From contig OY970338.1 in NCBI GenBank assembly GCA_963717515.1, positions 124,001 to 188,000 on the forward strand: 64,000 nt of DNA. Direction: 5' to 3'. The position numbers and the translations under genes were made by a program. The notes beneath the pieces were generated by a model that was not told the origin of the DNA, searched no databases, and worked only from the letters and a program-made list of their open reading frames with translations. Shown one piece after another: positions 41,151 to 50,353 of the stretch. The stretch is from CAYXZQ01 sp963717515 (GTDB lineage Archaea; Nanobdellota; Nanobdellia; Woesearchaeales; DSVV01). Position 1 is the stretch's first letter; every line of letters begins with the position of its first letter.

Positions 41151-42839
41151 TTGGCTGAGTTTGTTTACCATGAAAGCGTGATATTCAAGGACCTGGCGCT
41201 TGCAAAGGAATTCGCAAAGCTGCTGGGGATTACAAGTAGGTTTGCTGACAAAAAATACATCAAAGTTATCCATGAAAACGAACAGGGGACGTTCGCAATG
41301 GAAGTCAGGGAAGGGTATGACCTTCTGGTTGTCCCGCTCTCCGCAGGTCATGACACGAAAGAAGAGGGCCTGACAAAGACTCTCAATGACCTGTACTATA
41401 AGCTTGAGAAAAGGAAGATTCTGAGAAAGATTGTCTCATATACAGCCAATGGACTGAAATCAATAGATGACCTTATATCCGGCAGGTCTGGGGAAAAGGA
41501 AGGTTTATTCAAAAAAGCTTTAGGGAGCCTCGAGACCCCAGATGTCAAGGCCTATAAGAAAGCCTACGGCTATGTCGAGAACGCAGCCCGGTTCGCAGAG
41601 GCATTCTCAGAAGACCAAGGGCTGGAGTCAAAGCTTCTTTCGATTGCAGACATCATGGACTGGGGCGTGCGAGGCGATGACCAGGGACTGATCGAAGCGG
41701 CATTGAAGGGTTTTTATGACGCTTGCAGGAAATATAAAGTCTGGATCGGAGGCGGTGAGTCAGCGATACTCAATGAGAGGGTCACATCTGATTTCAACAT
41801 AACAGGAGCAGCGACAATCGCAGTGCCGAAAGGGAAAATAAAGCCAGGCAAGTACGTATTCAGGTTTGAAGGCAGGGAGCATTCCTACGTGATTGCCGAG
41901 CACAGGGGGCAGCTCATACTCCAGCGCTGCGACGGCCAGGGGACAAAGGGAGAGTTCAACATGGAAAGGATTCCCAGGGGCAGGGCCAATGCCTCTGATG
42001 CAGCAGCGATGTCAGAAGACGATGTCGGAAAGATGGTGATTGACAGGCTGCTCCTTAATGCATTCTTCGCAGAGTCCAACAGCATGGGTCTTGTCAGGGA
42101 GTTTCTCGCAGGGGTGCAGGAGCTGGAAAGAGAGAACAGGACACATGCGCCCTATGTCGCGAATTTCGACACAGGATCGGACATATCAGGATACGGGGAC
42201 AGCCACTTCAACCCGACATCTGTCGCTTTCGGTGCGATGAACAGGCATGATTTCTACAATCCACCTGTCCCAAAAGCAGGCCAGAGCGTCATCTTCGTCA
42301 GGTCACTTGATCCGGAAAAATGGAACGGCAGGTGCAATGGCTCGACACAATGGAGAAGAGATGCTGTAGCATACCACGGGGGTGACAGGGATTATCATCT
42401 CACGCCGGAGGGCAGCAAGACAGCCATGGCATTCGGCAATCCTGCCATCAAGTACTTCGAGCTCTTCCAGGGACTCTATAAAAAAGGTCTTGCATCCCTT
42501 GTGGGCCACGGCAGCGGAGGGGGTTGGGACAAGAAATTCGGCAAGGTGCTTGCCGCATTCGGCCTAGGGGGTGAGTTTGTGACGGGCTATGAGCCGTTCG
42601 AGGGCCACAGGATATCCAAGCAAGTGAATGGCTGGGGTGCACAGAAATGCGCTGACAAATACAATTTCTGCGGAGATGCCTGGGTGGTTGTCAGGAAAGG
42701 CAAAGAGGAGGAGACAATCAAATACCTGAGAGAGAACGGGTTCGAAGGGGAGAATATCGGTCAGTTAGAGCACATGGAAACGCCGAAAATCAGTTTCACT
42801 TTCAGGAGCATCGGTGATACAGCAGAATTCGTCTATTGA
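41151..42839 (+). CDS. Protein with AIR synthase (PurM)-like features
   Basis: 562 residues. I do not recognise an exact family. YKVWIGGGESAIL followed by FNITGAATIAVPKGK resembles the GGETA...DLAGFAVG segment of the PurM/SelD/HypE/ThiL superfamily, and MDWGVRGDD resembles its preceding loop. Near the C-terminus VNGWGAQKCADKYNF...DAWVVVRKGKEEETIKYL resembles the PurM C-domain. The enzyme class binds ATP and phosphorylated intermediates. The protein is much longer than PurM, and no purine genes lie nearby. TTG start with AAGGTGAT 6 nt upstream; TATA ATATTTATATAG near 41074-41085. Confidence 0.45.
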   Translation: MAEFVYHESVIFKDLALAKEFAKLLGITSRFADKKYIKVIHENEQGTFAMEVREGYDLLVVPLSAGHDTKEEGLTKTLNDLYYKLEKRKILRKIVSYTANGLKSIDDLISGRSGEKEGLFKKALGSLETPDVKAYKKAYGYVENAARFAEAFSEDQGLESKLLSIADIMDWGVRGDDQGLIEAALKGFYDACRKYKVWIGGGESAILNERVTSDFNITGAATIAVPKGKIKPGKYVFRFEGREHSYVIAEHRGQLILQRCDGQGTKGEFNMERIPRGRANASDAAAMSEDDVGKMVIDRLLLNAFFAESNSMGLVREFLAGVQELERENRTHAPYVANFDTGSDISGYGDSHFNPTSVAFGAMNRHDFYNPPVPKAGQSVIFVRSLDPEKWNGRCNGSTQWRRDAVAYHGGDRDYHLTPEGSKTAMAFGNPAIKYFELFQGLYKKGLASLVGHGSGGGWDKKFGKVLAAFGLGGEFVTGYEPFEGHRISKQVNGWGAQKCADKYNFCGDAWVVVRKGKEEETIKYLRENGFEGENIGQLEHMETPKISFTFRSIGDTAEFVY

Positions 42840-42972
42840 GCATGCCTCTGCCATATGGAATGGAGGGCTTGCCATGAAATTATAAACATTTCGATAGTTT
42901 CCCACTGAAAAAAGGTTCTGTAAAACCCCACAACCGCAATCTTTATTTACATCAATGGATTCTATGCTCAGG

Positions 42973-45264
42973 ATGAAAGGCTTTATTGTCACCATATCTT
43001 ACAAGGCATCCGGCGAGGGATCCATCATCGAGATGTTCGGAAGGCTTGAGAACGGCGAGTCATTCCTTGCAAAGGTCCCCTTTTCGCCATATTTCTACAT
43101 CAAGGCAGATGACCTCAGCAAAGCCCAACAAATCAAGGAGACCGGTCATGAGAAGACAGGGCTTAAGACCTTTGCCGGGGAGGCTGTTGCAAGGATACTC
43201 CTCACAAGTCCATCAGAAGTGCCTGAGGTGAGGAAGGCATTCGAGGAAGAGGGGATCGTCACCTACGAGTCAGACATCAGGTTCGTGCAGAGGTTTTTCA
43301 TGGACATGGACATCATGGGCACGATCGAGATTGACGGTGAATTCAGGAAAGGGGAGAAGGTCGACAGGGTGTATGAGGGCCCGAAGATAGAGGCTGTGCC
43401 GCCTTATGACGTGAATCTTAGGACACTCTCCCTTGACATCGAGACAGACAAGGATATCGAGAGGATATATTCTGCATCTGTCATCTGCGGGGAGGTCAAA
43501 GAGGTCCATATAGTGACAGGAAAGAAGACAAAGGGATCGATAATCTATGGTTCAGAAGCAGAGCTTCTCAGAGCGCTTGTCGACAGGATGACTGAGCTCG
43601 ACCCTGACCTGATAGTGGGCTGGAACATCATCAATTTCGACCTGAAGGTGATAGAGAAGAGGCTGAAATACCATAAGATACCGTTTGTGATAGGCAGGGA
43701 TGAGCGGGTCGCTGTCATACGCCAGCAGGAGGACTTCTTCAGGGACAGCTCTGTTAACCTGTCTGGGAGAATCGTGTTTGATGGGATATCGCTACTCAAG
43801 CAGGCATTCCTGAGCTACCAGGATTACAAGCTAGACACTGTCGCGAAGGAGGTCCTGGGCGAGCGCAAGGTGGAGCTTGAGCAGGATTTCTGGGACAGGT
43901 TCCCTGAGATCGTGAAGAACGACCCTGCAAAGGTCGTCAAATACAATCTCAAGGATTCCCAGCTTGTCCTGGACATTCTGGACAAGCTGAAGCTGATAGA
44001 CCTAATGGTCAAGAAATCCCTGATAACAGGCATGCAGCTTGACAGGGTGAAGGGCAGTGTCGCGTCGCTCGATTCTCTTTATATCCGGAATGCCAGGAAA
44101 AACGGGTATATCTGCCCCAACTCGTCATTCGGCGAGAGGGAGGAGCGAATAAAGGGGGCTTATGTCATGGACCCAAAGCCGGGCATATATGATTATGTCG
44201 GCGTCCTTGATTTCAAGAGCCTGTACCCGTCCATAATAAGGACCTACAACATCGACCCGATTGCGCATGACAGCAGGGGCACTATCCTTGCGCCGAACGG
44301 AGCCAGGTTCATGGATTCAGAAGGCATCCTTCCGCAGATAATCAAGACCCTGGGGGCAGAGAGGGACAAGGCAAAGGCTGAGAAGGATGATGTCAAGAGC
44401 TATGCGATAAAGATAATCATGAACTCGTTCTATGGCGTGCTTGCAAACCCGTCATGCAGGTTCTACAGCCTTGAGATGGGCAATGCCATCACTTCATTTG
44501 CCCGGGAGACGATAAAGGAGACAGCAGAGCTTATCAAGGAGAAGGGCTTTGACGTGCTCTACGGCGACACTGATTCTGTTTTCGTAGACCTTGGCGTCGA
44601 CAATCTGGATGATGCAAGGAAGAGGGGGGATGAGATATCAGCCTATGTAAACAGGCATTTTGCAAAGAAGGTGAAGGAGAGGTACGGCAGGAAGTCATAT
44701 CTTGAGCTTGAATTCGACAAGATGTTCAAGGTGCTCATGCTTCCCATGATGCGCGGGGGAGAGACAGGGGCGAAAAAAAGGTATGCCGGGCTCCTAATCA
44801 AGGAAGGCAGGGAAGAGATAAAGGTCACAGGCATGGAGATTGTCAGGCGTGACTGGACTGAGCTAGCAAAGGAGGTCCAGTGGGAGCTCCTCGACAGGGT
44901 CTTCCACAAGAAAGAGGTCGCAGCATACATAAAGAGGATCGTCGAGGACCTCAGGGCAGGCAAGTTCGACGACAAGCTCGTATACAGGAAATCGATAAGG
45001 AAGGACCTCAAGGAATATGTCAAGACCACGCCCCCGCATGTCAAGGCTGCAAGGATGCTCCCTAAACTCACGTCGAGCATCATCGAGTACTATATCACTG
45101 TGAACGGGCCTGAGCCTCTCAGCATGAGAAAGAGCACCATCGACTACGAGCACTACATCGACAAGCAGATAAAACCCATAGCCGAGACCATCCTCGCATT
45201 GTACGGCACGAATTTCGAGGAGACAGTGACGAGCACGAAGCAGAAGAACCTTTTTGACTACTGA
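42973..45264 (+). CDS. polB: Family-B DNA polymerase
   Basis: About 763 residues with 3'-5' exonuclease motifs SLDIETDKD (I), VGWNIINFDL (II) and YNLKDSQLV (III), and polymerase motifs DFKSLYPSIIRTYNI (A), KIIMNSFYGVL (B) and YGDTDSVF (C), all intact. This is a replicative or repair polymerase. It ends in QKNLFDY, resembling a PCNA-interacting PIP box (QxxLFxY). ATG 42973 (MKGFIV, the usual archaeal PolB start) fits the TATA CTTTATTTAC at 42941-42950 better than ATG 42955 upstream. No inteins. Confidence 0.96.
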   Translation: MKGFIVTISYKASGEGSIIEMFGRLENGESFLAKVPFSPYFYIKADDLSKAQQIKETGHEKTGLKTFAGEAVARILLTSPSEVPEVRKAFEEEGIVTYESDIRFVQRFFMDMDIMGTIEIDGEFRKGEKVDRVYEGPKIEAVPPYDVNLRTLSLDIETDKDIERIYSASVICGEVKEVHIVTGKKTKGSIIYGSEAELLRALVDRMTELDPDLIVGWNIINFDLKVIEKRLKYHKIPFVIGRDERVAVIRQQEDFFRDSSVNLSGRIVFDGISLLKQAFLSYQDYKLDTVAKEVLGERKVELEQDFWDRFPEIVKNDPAKVVKYNLKDSQLVLDILDKLKLIDLMVKKSLITGMQLDRVKGSVASLDSLYIRNARKNGYICPNSSFGEREERIKGAYVMDPKPGIYDYVGVLDFKSLYPSIIRTYNIDPIAHDSRGTILAPNGARFMDSEGILPQIIKTLGAERDKAKAEKDDVKSYAIKIIMNSFYGVLANPSCRFYSLEMGNAITSFARETIKETAELIKEKGFDVLYGDTDSVFVDLGVDNLDDARKRGDEISAYVNRHFAKKVKERYGRKSYLELEFDKMFKVLMLPMMRGGETGAKKRYAGLLIKEGREEIKVTGMEIVRRDWTELAKEVQWELLDRVFHKKEVAAYIKRIVEDLRAGKFDDKLVYRKSIRKDLKEYVKTTPPHVKAARMLPKLTSSIIEYYITVNGPEPLSMRKSTIDYEHYIDKQIKPIAETILALYGTNFEETVTSTKQKNLFDY

Positions 45265-45311
45265 CCCGCGATATATTCCTGAGGCAGCCTCAAGGTGATT
45301 ACCATGCCTGT

Positions 45312-45974
45312 CTAAGCATTGCCCAATTCTTGTGTGCCGCTGTCACTTCTCCATATGCACCTGTCACTGACACATCTGCAGGCCACACCATATCTGCTGT
45401 CGTCATAACAGTCTCTGTACATGCAGTCACTGTGCACAGGATCCTCGGTTGTGCTCTGGCAGACCTGGCCTGAGCATCCGCCTGTCGTGCACTCAGAGTC
45501 TGTGCTGCATTCACCCCCTGTTGAATAGCCGCAGAATTCTCCTTCAATCTCCTCCACATAAGTTCGGCCTTCAGGTGTCGTGCATTGCCTGGGGACACTC
45601 TCCAGTATCTCATAACCTGCATCCATGCAGGTGTCGAAATCACTGACCTCGACAGAATCATTCTCTTCAATCGGATTGTTTTCTTTTATCACTTCGATAA
45701 AAGTCCTGTCGTCCCGCGACCTGCACTGTCTCGGGTAGCTCTCCATGACAGGATATCCTGCTGCAGCGCACTCATCGAAATCAGAGATGAGGGACTCATC
45801 CCTGCAGGGCTCCTCCCATATCCTGAGGCATTTCTGCTTTTCCTCGCACCATGAATAGCCTGCCGAGCCGATGCAGCCGTGCTCGTCCCAGCCGTCTCCT
45901 GCAATCCGGTTTTCATGAAGGCATCCGGACAAGAGCCCCAGGCATAATACAGCAATGAACATCAACCATCTCAT
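45312..45974 (-). CDS. Cys-rich lipoprotein with eight-cysteine cluster
   Basis: 220 residues from ATG 45974, which follows AAGGTGGT (a GTG 9 nt upstream is also open). Signal peptide with lipobox (GLLSGC). Two tandem copies of a motif SDF-E/T-C-x-x-A-G-Y...ES-x-PRQC...R-T-F/Y, then a C-terminal cluster of about ten cysteines (FCGYSTGGECSTDSEC...CRCVSDRCIW), as in eight-cysteine-cluster domain proteins. Extracytoplasmic and disulfide-bonded; function unknown. Confidence 0.7.
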   Translation of the reverse strand: MRWLMFIAVLCLGLLSGCLHENRIAGDGWDEHGCIGSAGYSWCEEKQKCLRIWEEPCRDESLISDFDECAAAGYPVMESYPRQCRSRDDRTFIEVIKENNPIEENDSVEVSDFDTCMDAGYEILESVPRQCTTPEGRTYVEEIEGEFCGYSTGGECSTDSECTTGGCSGQVCQSTTEDPVHSDCMYRDCYDDSRYGVACRCVSDRCIWRSDSGTQELGNA

Positions 45975-46101
45975 GACAACCACCTTCTCAAGTAATGAAC
46001 TCTAAAACAGTATGCATAGCTGCATATAAAAAGATTTCTAAACCGCAATCATACCGACCCCGCAGACAGGGTCTGGAACCAGGAGCAGATTCTTCCGGAA
46101 T

Positions 46102-48633
46102 TCAGGAACTTTTTTCATATTCCTTTATGTCTGCGAGGAACCTCTTCAGGGTCTTGACAACATGTTCGGGCTGGGTGTTAAGAATTTTTGCTGCCTCTGC
46201 CAGGGCATCGCCTTCGAATTTCTCAACTGAGCCAGGCTTCATCTCTTCCTTTGAGAGTGCCATCCCTTTCTTCTTTGCCTTCTTGGCCTTTTTCCAGAGC
46301 GCAAAGACCTCTTCTGCCATTGCAGGCACCTGCTCTGACGACACCCCGAGAAGTTTTGCAGCCTCTGCAAGCGTGCCCTCTTCTTCAGTGATGGACTTTT
46401 CAGCAGCCTTCCCTGCGGTGAATGTCAGCCTGACGACACCGTCCTGTATCTTAGTCGATTTCTCTATCCTTATACGCCCTGTCTCACCTGTGGAATTGAG
46501 ATGCGTCCCTCCGCAGGCCTCGACATCGATGCCCGGTATCTCGACAATCCGGACATTCTTTCCAGGTACAGCCCCTCCCTGGTATATCTCCATTCCGAAC
46601 CTGTCCTCTGCCTCCCGCCTCGGGTAGAATCCCTTGTTTATCTTCATATCCTTTGAGACTATCCTGTTCGCCTCATCCTCTATCTCTTTTAGCTCCTTGT
46701 CTGAGACTGCCTGGTAATGGGTTATGTCAAGATGCGCTTTCTCCTCTGTCTTCTTGGCCCCTGCCTGGAACACGTGCGAGCCGAGCACCTTTCGTGCTGC
46801 TGCATTTATTATGTGTGTCGCAGTATGGTGCTGGGACAGCTGTCTTCTTGTCCTGGAATCTATCTTGCCTGAGACCTGGTCTCCCTCCCTGAAATCCGGC
46901 TTTCTCTTCAATACATGGACAATCACTGCGCCCTGCTTGAAAACGTCGACGACATCCTCTCCCCCCAGCTTTCCCTTGTCATGGAGCTGGCCCCCTGAGG
47001 TCGGATAGAACAGGGTCTGGTCAAGCATGACCTTGTCGCCGATGACCTTCAATACCTTTGCAGTGAAATCAGTCTTTGAATAGTCCTCGAAGTAGTTGGC
47101 TTTTGTCTCAGGCACTTCGTCAAGGTCGAGGGAGAAGTCCTTCTTTGTCGCATGCACCTGCGCCCTCTGCTCGTGCATCTCTGCAATCTTTCCGAAGAAA
47201 TTGTCAGGTATCCTTACCTTCTTTCCCTGCTTCTCTGCTTCCTCTCTGATGAGTTCAGGAGCTATTCCGTTCGAGTCATAGAGTTCCAGGAGCATGTTCT
47301 CAGTGATGCCCTTGTTTATTATGTTCTTGACTATCTGCCTGGTCTTTGCCTTTGTAGCCTCGTACTTGCCGTTCTCGACATCGAGTATCTTTTTGATGTT
47401 GTCCAGGTTGTTCATGAGCTCAGGGAATATTGGCTTTAGATACTCAGCATGCCACCTGCAGACATCAGCAAGGTCGATTTTCCACTTGTACCTGTCTATA
47501 AACGAGAGCGCTCTTCTTATCAATACTCTCAGGTTGTATCCCCCGCCGACATTCGATGGCAGGGCGCCATCGTTGAGAGTCAGGAGAAGCACCCTTGCGT
47601 GGTCGGCGATGGAGAATATCCCTGAAAGAGGAATGACCTTGCCCTTTAATCCCTGGACATCCATATCCAAGAGGTCTGCCACTTCTTTCCATGCCTTGTC
47701 TATATCATCTATCTCGTCGATATTGAGCTTGCCTGAGAGCGGGACGTATCTTTTCATGAAATCCTCGTCGATTTCCATGCCTGTCTTCTCAAGAAGCTTG
47801 TCGACGACAGTCGGATATATCGCCTGGTGCTGTGTCGACGTCGCCTGCGTGAACCAGGCATTCCTCTCCATGCCCATCCCCATGTCGAGCACCTTGAGTT
47901 TCAGGTCGACGAGCTCATCTTCAGGGGTCTGTTCATAGAGCATGTACACCTGGTTTCCGAGCTCGAGGCCCCGTGAGAAGTATTCCATGCACGGCCCTGC
48001 ATTGCCCCCGCCTGCCCAGGCGTCCTCGTGGAATGTCAGCTCGCTGTCAGGTATGCCGAGGCCTTTATTCAGCCATTTCTTTATGTCCTCAAACACCCTG
48101 TCCTGGTCCCACTTCTCCTTTGGCACGAACATGTGCTGGCCAATCATCACGAATCCGGTGTTATGCCCTGCAGTTATGCCGATATTCTCTATATCCACGA
48201 ACCTGAGGCAGAACTGGGGTATGACAAGAGGATTTGCCGGAGGCTCGACCTCGCCTGAGACGACAAAGGGCTGGAATGCCGCAATCGAAGCGATCGTGAA
48301 GTCCATTGTCGGGTTCCAGCGCGAGACCACGGGATACCTGTCTATCGGTGTATATCCCAGGCTCCTGAACATCTTTGCGAACTCCTGCCAGACCTCTATA
48401 TAGGTTAGCTTCTTCTTCGAGGGATTGTCCTTGAAGAAACGGAACCCCCCTGAGCACATGGAATCCCCGCATATGTCCTGGTCATCATGGGTTGTCCAGA
48501 AATAGAGGCCGCAGCTTTTGCACTTCTTTCTCATGAAGCCGTATTTCCTCAAAGTTTTTGTAGCATAGTATTTATCAGGGTCTTTTGACGCAGCTTTCTT
48601 TATGTCTTTCTTGAGCTCTTTTGCCGTGCGCAT
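46102..48633 (-). CDS. alaS: Alanyl-tRNA synthetase, archaeal type, lacking the C-Ala domain
   Basis: 843 residues. Archaeal N-terminal zinc segment (CKSC...CGDSMC), class II core (WNPTMDFTIASIAAFQP; MEYFSRGLELGNQVYM; the MGMGMERNAW Gly-rich motif), tRNA-recognition helices, then a beta-barrel and editing domain with HHTATHI and ACGGTHL. After the editing domain the usual globular C-Ala (DHHA1-like) domain is missing. It is replaced by about 90 residues containing the motif LAEAAKxLxxxxExV twice, separated by a Lys-rich stretch. The family normally uses C-Ala to bind the tRNA elbow and to dimerise. Confidence 0.95.
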   Translation of the reverse strand: MRTAKELKKDIKKAASKDPDKYYATKTLRKYGFMRKKCKSCGLYFWTTHDDQDICGDSMCSGGFRFFKDNPSKKKLTYIEVWQEFAKMFRSLGYTPIDRYPVVSRWNPTMDFTIASIAAFQPFVVSGEVEPPANPLVIPQFCLRFVDIENIGITAGHNTGFVMIGQHMFVPKEKWDQDRVFEDIKKWLNKGLGIPDSELTFHEDAWAGGGNAGPCMEYFSRGLELGNQVYMLYEQTPEDELVDLKLKVLDMGMGMERNAWFTQATSTQHQAIYPTVVDKLLEKTGMEIDEDFMKRYVPLSGKLNIDEIDDIDKAWKEVADLLDMDVQGLKGKVIPLSGIFSIADHARVLLLTLNDGALPSNVGGGYNLRVLIRRALSFIDRYKWKIDLADVCRWHAEYLKPIFPELMNNLDNIKKILDVENGKYEATKAKTRQIVKNIINKGITENMLLELYDSNGIAPELIREEAEKQGKKVRIPDNFFGKIAEMHEQRAQVHATKKDFSLDLDEVPETKANYFEDYSKTDFTAKVLKVIGDKVMLDQTLFYPTSGGQLHDKGKLGGEDVVDVFKQGAVIVHVLKRKPDFREGDQVSGKIDSRTRRQLSQHHTATHIINAAARKVLGSHVFQAGAKKTEEKAHLDITHYQAVSDKELKEIEDEANRIVSKDMKINKGFYPRREAEDRFGMEIYQGGAVPGKNVRIVEIPGIDVEACGGTHLNSTGETGRIRIEKSTKIQDGVVRLTFTAGKAAEKSITEEEGTLAEAAKLLGVSSEQVPAMAEEVFALWKKAKKAKKKGMALSKEEMKPGSVEKFEGDALAEAAKILNTQPEHVVKTLKRFLADIKEYEKSS

Positions 48634-48701
48634 GGGGCTTTAGGAAGATAGAGGTTATTTAAATAATTGTCTGAAATGGCTGTGTCCATCTGATGGAATA
48701 A

Positions 48702-50336
48702 TCAATGGTGCCTGTGGACCTGATTGTAGTAGATCGCAGCATTCTGGTTCTGCTGGTTGATTTGCTGCTGAATCATCTGCCTGTTGTAATCCTCGTTGAA
48801 TCGCCTGTTCCAGTTATCCGGATTGAACTGCTCATTGTATCCTTCAGGCAGGATATGCCTGTTCCAATCATCGGCTGTCGTTGGTTTGTTTTTGTGCTTA
48901 CTGTTAAAGTAGCCCTTGTTTGGAATGGGGTTGGATGGGATTATAATTTCAGCTGTCGGCTTGTCCTGTTCCGAATTCTTATTATTCAGAATATCGCCCA
49001 GGCTGTGCCCGGACTGCGATGGCGTGTCCAGAGGCAATGAACCACCTTTAGAGGGAGAGTAATGGGGCGTAGATCCCCCATCAGATGGCGTGTCCAAAGG
49101 CGAAGAGCCGCCCTGCGAGGGAGCGTATAAAGGGGAATAGCCCTTCTCATCCCCAATGTCAACCTCTTCTATCGTGTCTGTGCCCATGCTGCCTGACCTG
49201 TCTTTGCTGCCATGATACGAAGGCGGCGTATTGTAAATCTTCTCAGGCTGCTCATCTTTCTTTGGCTCCTCTGCCGGTATCGTGCTTAATGCCTTGGGAT
49301 ATCCATCGGTCTCTTTGATAATATCACCCAACCCAGTCGCTTTGTTTTCATATCCCTGATCAGTATTGACAAAGACATGATTATCATATCCGCCTCCGGG
49401 GCTCGTTGTTTTGTTTGTGTAATTTTTCTCAAGATGCTCAGGCAATGGCCTCTCTTCATCCCCAACCAGCCCAAGAAACTGAGATTCCCTGGCTTTTTCT
49501 CTTTGCCTTAAATCTTCCAGATAATCTGAATAATAATAAAAGGCCGGTCTTTCTGGCTCCTTTATCGTATCAGGCTTATGTATTTTCGTATCAGGCTTCT
49601 GTATGCCGGATGCTGACTTTGCTTTTGGTGCTGCTCTTGTCTTGGAGCCATTATCATAGTCCATGCCAACCCTGTCATCATTTTCATTCTTGTATCTTAT
49701 TGTCTGGATATCCTCGCCTTTCACACTAATAACCTTTGAATTCTCGTCTGAGGCGTCAGAGTTTGGAGACTTTGGCGTAAAGCCGTGGGTTATCGCAATT
49801 CCAGAAGGTCCGGCCGTATTTTCATCGGTTGCCCTTGTCTTTGAATATTCTGATACATCCATGCCAGTTCTCAAAGGTGTGGGCGAGTTTTCTGCATTCT
49901 CGCCCCTGGCTTCTGATCCATACATCGGTTTCCCTTCAATCTTCTCTGGAGGCGAAGGGGTCTTGACAATATCATCGATTGTCTTTTTGCCTGCCTTGCT
50001 GTCCATCGGGGAGTATCCCATTCTAAGATCATTCGGGAGTCCTTTTTTCTTCTGAGTCTGTTCCCTGTCTTTGAAAACCGTTTCATAATGATGTTTCTCA
50101 GGTATCTCGACTCTCCTGAAGCCATTAATATCGATTGACGAATATGCCAGAAGAATGAACGGGACAGTCAATAAGACATACATGAATCTCGACCAACCAG
50201 CTGGCCTGCGTCTGTCAGGGGCTGGTTCATGGTTTGTCACCTCCCCTGGGAAATCATCGTATTCCATATCTTTCAATATCTCGAGCCTTTCCTCAAGCGA
50301 CATCCTGTTCCCCGTAAATATTCCGCGTATGTTCAA
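48702..50336 (-). CDS. Single-pass membrane protein with long Pro/Ser/Gly-rich exterior
   Basis: 544 residues, last gene of the nine-gene operon. A cytoplasmic tail of about 55 residues (SLEERLEILKDMEYDDFPG) precedes a TM helix (YVLLTVPFILLAYSSI), then about 470 low-complexity residues. Four tandem 12-residue repeats of the type S-P-L-Y/D-A/T-P-S-x-G-G-S lie near 410-455, and an Asn/Gln-rich end follows (QQQINQQNQNAAIYYNQ). It looks like a wall-spanning or stalk-like extended protein. Start TTG 50336 has GGTGAG upstream; ATG 50303 (MSLEERL) is an alternative. Seventeen bases separate it from the third lipoprotein gene. Confidence 0.65.
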   Translation of the reverse strand: MNIRGIFTGNRMSLEERLEILKDMEYDDFPGEVTNHEPAPDRRRPAGWSRFMYVLLTVPFILLAYSSIDINGFRRVEIPEKHHYETVFKDREQTQKKKGLPNDLRMGYSPMDSKAGKKTIDDIVKTPSPPEKIEGKPMYGSEARGENAENSPTPLRTGMDVSEYSKTRATDENTAGPSGIAITHGFTPKSPNSDASDENSKVISVKGEDIQTIRYKNENDDRVGMDYDNGSKTRAAPKAKSASGIQKPDTKIHKPDTIKEPERPAFYYYSDYLEDLRQREKARESQFLGLVGDEERPLPEHLEKNYTNKTTSPGGGYDNHVFVNTDQGYENKATGLGDIIKETDGYPKALSTIPAEEPKKDEQPEKIYNTPPSYHGSKDRSGSMGTDTIEEVDIGDEKGYSPLYAPSQGGSSPLDTPSDGGSTPHYSPSKGGSLPLDTPSQSGHSLGDILNNKNSEQDKPTAEIIIPSNPIPNKGYFNSKHKNKPTTADDWNRHILPEGYNEQFNPDNWNRRFNEDYNRQMIQQQINQQNQNAAIYYNQVHRHH

Positions 50337-50353
50337 CTTTTTCTCACCATGTC

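Noticed and set aside
45270..45300. Small stem TGAGG-CAG-CCTCA after polB as a terminator
   Set aside because: Stem of five with no T tract. Archaeal termination does not rely on such a hairpin.
14500..45300. Stop-codon reassignment or programmed frameshifting to explain broken frames
   Set aside because: TGA and TAA end many intact genes normally. The breaks lack shared slippery heptamers and are each cured by one base in a short G/C run.
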